From contig CAMWWZ010000012.1 in assembly GCA_947178095.1 (NCBI GenBank), forward strand, positions 1 to 42,551: a stretch of DNA of 42,551 nucleotides, in the 5' to 3' direction. The translations under genes were made by a program, and so were the position numbers. Numbering within the stretch: position 1 is the first letter of the stretch; each line of letters opens with the position of its first letter. Positions 37,660-42,551 of this stretch are shown in pieces. Under the pieces are notes generated by a model. That model worked only from the letters and a program-made list of their open reading frames with translations. It was not told the DNA's origin and did no database searches. Source of the stretch: an uncultured Treponema sp. GTDB taxonomy: Bacteria; Spirochaetota; Spirochaetia; Treponematales; Treponemataceae.

Positions 37660-38907
37660 TTATATTTTTTTGAAAATCAACGATGTGTTCACACCGCCGA
37701 ATGCGAAATTGTTCGACATAACAATGTCGGCTTTTATTTCGCGGCCGTTACCCATGATGTAATCGAGCTTTCCGCATTCGCCGTCCAAATTTTCGCTTGT
37801 AAGATTCAGCGTCGGATGAAACCAGCCGTCGCGCATCATGTTCACTGCGACCCAAGCTTCGATCGTGCCGCACGCGCCGAGCGTGTGTCCCGTGTAACTT
37901 TTCGTGGAACTAATCGGAACGGCGCGTTTGAACACGCTTTCGGTGGCATTTGTTTCGGCGACGTCGCCGTGCCCTGTGGCAGTTCCATGCGCGTTCACAT
38001 AGCCAATTTCATCTGGACTGATTTTCGCGTCCTCAATTGCAAGTTCGATTGCGCGCGCCATTGTTGCTTGATTCGGAGTGGTGATGTGGTTGCCATCTTG
38101 ATTCGTGCCAAATCCGATAATCTCCGCGAAGATTTTTGCGCCGCGAGCTTTTGCATGTTCGTATTCTTCCAAAATCAAAGTGCCCGCGCCTTCGCCGATC
38201 ACAAGTCCGTCGCGTTCCTTGCTGAATGGGGAGGGGGTAGTTTTGGGCGCGTCGTTTTTCGTGCTCGCCGCATAGAGCGTGTCGAAAATGTCGCTGTCCG
38301 CCGCCGAAAGTTCTTCCGCGCCGCCGGCGATCATCATATCCTGAAAACCGTATGCGATTTGCTCATAAGAATATCCGATTGATTGGCTTCCCGAAGTGCA
38401 AGCCGTGTTCGTCGTGATGATGCGTCCGCGAATTTGAAAATAAACGCTCAAATTGGAAGCCGCTGTTTGAGGCATCGCGCGAACGTAAGTCGTCGCGTCC
38501 ATTCGCGAACAATCGTTCGTTTCAAGCATGTAGCAAAAATCCATGTTCGCATCCAAACTTCCCATGCACGAGCCATAAGAAATTCCTGTGCGACCATTGT
38601 GGATTTCATCGACAGTGTTTCCTTCGGCATCAACAAGGCCCGCCATTCGCAAAGCGTCATCCGTAGCCTGAAGCGCAAGCCGAGAAACGCGCCCCATCGA
38701 GCGGATTTTTTTTCTCGGATACGCGCGCAATTCTTTTGTATACGGAGCGGCAAGGCGCGTGTTCATTCCGTCGCCAAATTTATCCCAATCGTCCATGCGC
38801 ACGACGCAATTTTGCAAGCCTTTCAGCGTCTTCAAAATTTCTTCCCAAGTGTCGCCAAGCGAACTGCAAATGCCCGCGCCCGTAATCACAACTCTTCGTT
38901 TTTCCAT
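37660..38907 (-). CDS. Beta-ketoacyl-ACP synthase, APE-cluster ApeR-like
   Basis: TACTSG Cys, NAHGTATGHGD, KSYTGHTLGACG: complete Cys-His-His triad. Confidence 0.88.
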   Translation of the reverse strand: MEKRRVVITGAGICSSLGDTWEEILKTLKGLQNCVVRMDDWDKFGDGMNTRLAAPYTKELRAYPRKKIRSMGRVSRLALQATDDALRMAGLVDAEGNTVDEIHNGRTGISYGSCMGSLDANMDFCYMLETNDCSRMDATTYVRAMPQTAASNLSVYFQIRGRIITTNTACTSGSQSIGYSYEQIAYGFQDMMIAGGAEELSAADSDIFDTLYAASTKNDAPKTTPSPFSKERDGLVIGEGAGTLILEEYEHAKARGAKIFAEIIGFGTNQDGNHITTPNQATMARAIELAIEDAKISPDEIGYVNAHGTATGHGDVAETNATESVFKRAVPISSTKSYTGHTLGACGTIEAWVAVNMMRDGWFHPTLNLTSENLDGECGKLDYIMGNGREIKADIVMSNNFAFGGVNTSLIFKKI

Positions 38908-38908
38908 T

Positions 38909-39646
38909 TTAAATTATTCCTCCATTTACATTGATAACTTGTCGCGTGATATAACTCGCGCCTTTCGACAAAAGAAAAATCGCCACGGCCGCAACTTCTT
39001 CGGGAGTGCCCGCGCGATTCATCGGAATTGTCGGCAAAATCATATCGAGCGGAGCGTCCTTGATCATTTCGGTTTCAATCACTCCGGGCGCGATGCAATT
39101 CACAGTGATTTTTCGCTTTGCCAATTCCACAGCCAAAGCCTTCGTCGCGCCGATGATTCCGGCTTTTGACGCGCTGTAATTCACTTGACCGCGATTTCCC
39201 ATAACGCCGCTCACCGAAGCGATTGTGATGATGCGGCCTTTTTTTTGGCGGCACATCGGCATCACCAAAGGCTGAATCACATTGTAAAAACCGTCAAGAT
39301 TCGTGTGAATCACTTCGTCCCAACTTTCCGCGCTCATTCCGGGAAAAGCCGCGTCGCGACAAATTCCCGCATTTTGTACAACGCCCCAAAACGCGCCGTT
39401 CGCCTCGATGTATGCGTTCAATTTTTGCTCGCAGTCCGTGCGATCGGCAACGTTAAATTGAAGCAGCTCGCCAGAGCCGCCGGCGGCCTTGATTTCATCC
39501 AAAAGTGCCTGCGCTTTTTCCGCGCCGCGATTGTAATGCGCCACGACAAAGTAGCCTTCCTTCGCGGCCGCCAAAGCGATCGCGCGCCCGATGCCGCCGC
39601 TCGCGCCAGTCACCAAAACTTTTTCTTTTAAATTTTCTTCGCCCAT
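38909..39646 (-). CDS. 3-oxoacyl-ACP reductase (FabG/ApeQ-like)
   Basis: VTGASGGIGRAIALAAA, NYSASKAGIIGATKALAVEL; GGAGGAAAT SD. Confidence 0.93.
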   Translation of the reverse strand: MGEENLKEKVLVTGASGGIGRAIALAAAKEGYFVVAHYNRGAEKAQALLDEIKAAGGSGELLQFNVADRTDCEQKLNAYIEANGAFWGVVQNAGICRDAAFPGMSAESWDEVIHTNLDGFYNVIQPLVMPMCRQKKGRIITIASVSGVMGNRGQVNYSASKAGIIGATKALAVELAKRKITVNCIAPGVIETEMIKDAPLDMILPTIPMNRAGTPEEVAAVAIFLLSKGASYITRQVINVNGGII

Positions 39647-39675
39647 ATTTCCTCCAAAAGTTATTTTCCAAAAAT

Positions 39676-39855
39676 TTAATTTTCAACATTTGCTATTTTC
39701 GATGAAGAACCAGCCGGCTCTTTGCAACGAAAATGCGGCGCATGCGCATCCTTCCAATCCGCCTTTGTCATTTTCGGAAGTTCCTCGTCATAAATTACAG
39801 GAAGTTCCGCAATTTCCTTAAGTCGCTCAATAGATAAATTTTTTGACATAATCAT
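39676..39855 (-). CDS. Small BrnA-like/antitoxin-like protein (59 aa)
   Basis: MIMSKNLSIERLKEIAELPVIYDEELPKMTKADWKDAHAPHFRCKEPAGSSSKIANVEN; SD aaGGAGG; overlaps an upstream BrnT-like fragment. Not in the ORF track (below length cutoff). Confidence 0.5.
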   Translation of the reverse strand: MIMSKNLSIERLKEIAELPVIYDEELPKMTKADWKDAHAPHFRCKEPAGSSSKIANVEN

Positions 39856-39933
39856 CGTAAGCCTCCTTGTCGGTTTTATCGCCTTTTCGAGCGTTTATGA
39901 TTCGTATGCGTCCATTGCAATTCCAAAAATTTA
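39827..39933 (-). pseudogene. BrnT-like toxin C-terminal remnant
   Basis: Minus-strand frame reads ...NGRIRIINARKGDKTDKEAYDDYVKKFIY*, matching the RIIxARKxxKxE..Y ending of BrnT toxins; no N-terminal domain present. Confidence 0.55.
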
Positions 39934-40422
39934 TTTCGTTCGCAAAATATTCAAATCTTCGGTTTCCATCACCGTTACCGTCGTGGAAACGGCGGGCGTT
40001 TCGGGATTTTCGCTGGAAAACGCCTCTCCGTAATATGTCAAAATATTTTCTATTTCATCGACTTTTTTTATTTTGACATGAATCGAAGTTCCCGCCTTGA
40101 AAAGCGGAACGTTCGCCGAATAATTTATCAGGCTCAACAAAAATCCGGGTTTCGGCTTGCAACCCATTTCGTAGCCGGTCACTCCGCTCAATGCGGAAAT
40201 GCTTTGCGCGATCAATTCGAACGCGACATGCGAAGGCACGCCGCCGATTTCCTCGTCGTAAAAAATATTTTCTTTTGTTATCAGCGAAATCGATTCCAAA
40301 GTTCGCGCCGAAGTATCATGCTGAACAAGATGATCGAGCAAAAACATTTTGCTTTTGTGCGGCAAAAGTTCGATCAATTTTTCGCTGGGAACATTTTGCG
40401 GCAATTCGAATTTTTTAGCCAT
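39931..40422 (-). CDS. 3-hydroxyacyl-ACP dehydratase, ApeP-like hotdog protein
   Basis: LIELLPHKSKMFLLDHLVQHD...PSHVAFELIAQSISALSGV. Confidence 0.82.
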   Translation of the reverse strand: MAKKFELPQNVPSEKLIELLPHKSKMFLLDHLVQHDTSARTLESISLITKENIFYDEEIGGVPSHVAFELIAQSISALSGVTGYEMGCKPKPGFLLSLINYSANVPLFKAGTSIHVKIKKVDEIENILTYYGEAFSSENPETPAVSTTVTVMETEDLNILRTK

Positions 40423-41700
40423 TCAATTTTCCTCGTCGCGCCGAAAATTTTCGGAACGACTTTTTCCGATTATTAAACTGACGTTGCATCCGCCAAAGCC
40501 GAAAGAATTCGACATGCAAACATTTATGGGCCGCAAGAATTTAGTTTCGCGCCCGACCAAATTTATTCGCGGAATTTTTTCGTCGCGCTCGCCGTCATAA
40601 ACATGAAACGGCAATTTGATTTGTTCGGAATTTTTTCCGCAATTATTTTTGATTGCCAAAAAGCATGCCGCCAATTCAATCGCGCTCGACGCGCCGAGCG
40701 TGTGCCCGGTAATCGGCTTTGTGGAACTTGCGAAAATTGTTTTTTCATCGCAAATCGATTCGCCGAAACATTGCGACATTGCGAGCGATTCCATCGCATC
40801 GTTCAATTTTGTTCCAGTTCCGTGCAAGTTTACATAATCGATATTTTCATTTTCGAACGAAGCATCTTCAAGCGCGGCTTTCATCGCGCAAAGTGCTCCG
40901 CTTCCATCTGCCAAAGGCGAAGTCATGTGATGCGCGTCGCAGCTTTCGCCCACGCCCAAAAGTTCGATGCAATTTTCATCGGCGCAATCCGAAGAATTTT
41001 GCACGACACAAAAATCTTTTGCCAAAACAAAAAACGCCGCGCCTTCTCCCAAAGTTATTCCCGCGCGATTTTTGCTGAACGGATTTGTCTTTTCAGGCGA
41101 AATCGATTCAAGCGAATTGAATCCGATCAAAGCCGTGTCCGAAGCGACATCCGCGCCGCCGACAATCGCGGCATCCACGATTCCCGCACGAATCAATTCC
41201 GCGCCTTTAGCAATTGCGCTCGCGCTGGAAGAACACGCCGTCGCAAAAACAAACGCGGGCGCATTCAAGCCGAATTTTTCTTTTGCGAATGTGGCAGGAT
41301 AATCCGCGCTTTGCATTTCCAAAGAATAATTTTCGGGAAATTTTTTTGTCGCAAAAAATTCGCGATGCCCCGCCAAAGAAAATTCCGAGCCGTTGTCGCA
41401 CGAGCCAACGCAAACGGCAATTCGCGCCGCGCCATATTTTTCTTTCGCGCGTTCGACGAAAGGCGCAATTTGATTCAATGCCAAATCTTCAATTTGAATA
41501 ATTCGCATATCATATTTTGCGTTCGTCGGAGAAAGTTTTTTGTCATCTATTTTTCCAGCGAAAAAATTTTCATTCGAAAAAGTTTTCACTTTTACCAAAC
41601 CCGAATTGTTTCCGTCAACAAGCGCGTTCCAAAAAGTCTGCGCGTCGCAACCTGCGGCCGTAGCAATTCCAGGATTTGACAAATACAATTTTTGTTTCAC
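40423..41700 (-). CDS. Beta-ketoacyl-ACP synthase, ApeO-like
   Basis: ATACSSSASAIAKG, NLHGTGTKLND, KPITGHTLGASSA. GTG 41700 with AAAGGA SD is preferred; ORF track start is 41736. Confidence 0.87.
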   Translation of the reverse strand: MKQKLYLSNPGIATAAGCDAQTFWNALVDGNNSGLVKVKTFSNENFFAGKIDDKKLSPTNAKYDMRIIQIEDLALNQIAPFVERAKEKYGAARIAVCVGSCDNGSEFSLAGHREFFATKKFPENYSLEMQSADYPATFAKEKFGLNAPAFVFATACSSSASAIAKGAELIRAGIVDAAIVGGADVASDTALIGFNSLESISPEKTNPFSKNRAGITLGEGAAFFVLAKDFCVVQNSSDCADENCIELLGVGESCDAHHMTSPLADGSGALCAMKAALEDASFENENIDYVNLHGTGTKLNDAMESLAMSQCFGESICDEKTIFASSTKPITGHTLGASSAIELAACFLAIKNNCGKNSEQIKLPFHVYDGERDEKIPRINLVGRETKFLRPINVCMSNSFGFGGCNVSLIIGKSRSENFRRDEEN

Positions 41701-41774
41701 GAAAAATCCTTTTGAAAAATTATAATCGGAATTCAAATATTTGTCTAGCAGTGTTGTGCTGCTTAATTTTGCAT

Positions 41775-42551
41775 TTACCGTGGCAAAGATTTTTTGTCAT
41801 TCTGTTGATTGCAAAACATCGCGCCAAAGAACGCCGCAAACAATCCTGCGAAAACTGCCGTGCCGAAAATGTGCACGGGCGCAAAACTGCTCAACGCGAT
41901 CGCGCCAAATGAAAGTTCGGTCGTGACGAACGAAATGAACACCGCGAGCGAGTTCAATTTTTCGCCGCTTTCCACTGTGTAAATTATGTAGTCCAAGCCC
42001 AAGCCGAAAACCAAAATTATTCCTGTCACCGAAAAAAATCCGATCGGAATATTGAACGCGGCGAAAGTTGCGCATTCCGTCAAAATTATTACAAGCGGAA
42101 TCGTCGCGATTTTCAAAACAGTTTTTGCTGGATAAAAAAATTGCAAAATGAAAATCAAAATTACGAACGCCGCGCCCAAAAGCGCGAGCATAATTTTTGT
42201 CAAGCGATTAAGCTCGTTTTCAACGTCGTTCGTTTTTTCCACGAAAAAAACATTTTCATCTTGCGCACACAGTTTTCTGAAAATTTCCGCATCGTTCGCA
42301 TGCAAAGGCAAAATCGCGCTGAAATATTCGCCGTCAATTTCGCCGATGTAAAGCGAAGAAAGCGACTGGCGCAAATAAGACGGAAGGGCGTTTTCCTTCG
42401 ATTCAATTTGAATTAAATTGTTTTGCGCGTTTTCATAATCCGAAAAAATTTGCGATAAAATTTCCTCGCGTTCAAAATCATCGTCAAATCCCAAAAGCGC
42501 AAGTTGCGCGTCGGCGGATTCCAACAAAATTTCGCAAGCGCGCCAAGATTC
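41775..42551 (-). CDS. C-terminal part of MMPL-family exporter of the APE-like cluster (truncated by window edge)
   Basis: FYPAKTVLKIATIPLVIILTECATFAAFNIPIGFFSVTGIILVFGLGLDYIIYTVESGEKLNSLAVFISFVTTELSFGAIALSSFAPVHIFGTAVFAGLFAAFFGAM; open toward the window end. Confidence 0.82.
   Translation of the reverse strand, partial: ESWRACEILLESADAQLALLGFDDDFEREEILSQIFSDYENAQNNLIQIESKENALPSYLRQSLSSLYIGEIDGEYFSAILPLHANDAEIFRKLCAQDENVFFVEKTNDVENELNRLTKIMLALLGAAFVILIFILQFFYPAKTVLKIATIPLVIILTECATFAAFNIPIGFFSVTGIILVFGLGLDYIIYTVESGEKLNSLAVFISFVTTELSFGAIALSSFAPVHIFGTAVFAGLFAAFFGAMFCNQQNDKKSLPR

Noticed and set aside
40603-41679. 358-aa plus-strand ORF opposite the ApeO-like KS
   Set aside because: Antisense shadow of a KS with intact catalytic triad.
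1-42551. tRNA, rRNA, transposase or integrase genes
   Set aside because: None recognised by eye in intergenic regions or ORF translations; not verified with tRNAscan-SE or Infernal.

Overview
The window looks like a chromosomal segment of a host-associated spirochaete, most likely Treponema-like. This is inferred from lipoprotein style, AT-rich coding, the OMP/LolA-like/RND trio and anaerobic metabolism (PFL, flavodiiron protein); taxonomy was not tested. No rRNA, tRNA, CRISPR array or intact transposase was found. Main content, left to right: (1) a tight operon of DUF362-ferredoxin, NAD-dependent epimerase fused to a C-terminal zinc ribbon, and an EFR1-type flavodoxin/ferredoxin; (2) an accessory lipoprotein island with an XRE repressor, a three-copy operator array, and a second lipoprotein gene that is off-frame at a G9 tract (phase-variable candidate) and also split by an in-frame TAG; (3) trkA-trkH, an ABC exporter, cysE, an HU-like gene with a structured leader, pdxK-type kinase/MocR pair, and rluA; (4) a CotH-kinase/Ig-like lipoprotein, XRE, ABC-F and SH3 protein; (5) an AraC regulator, a hairpin-rich leader and a GH53 endo-galactanase; (6) an ArsR regulator and an OMP/LolA-like/RND export operon with an unusual Trp-Asp-Gly-rich loop; (7) pflB, fprA and XRE; (8) at the right edge, the 3' part of an aryl-polyene-like (APE) cluster (KS, KR, [BrnT/BrnA-like remnant], DH, KS, MMPL exporter), truncated by the window end.
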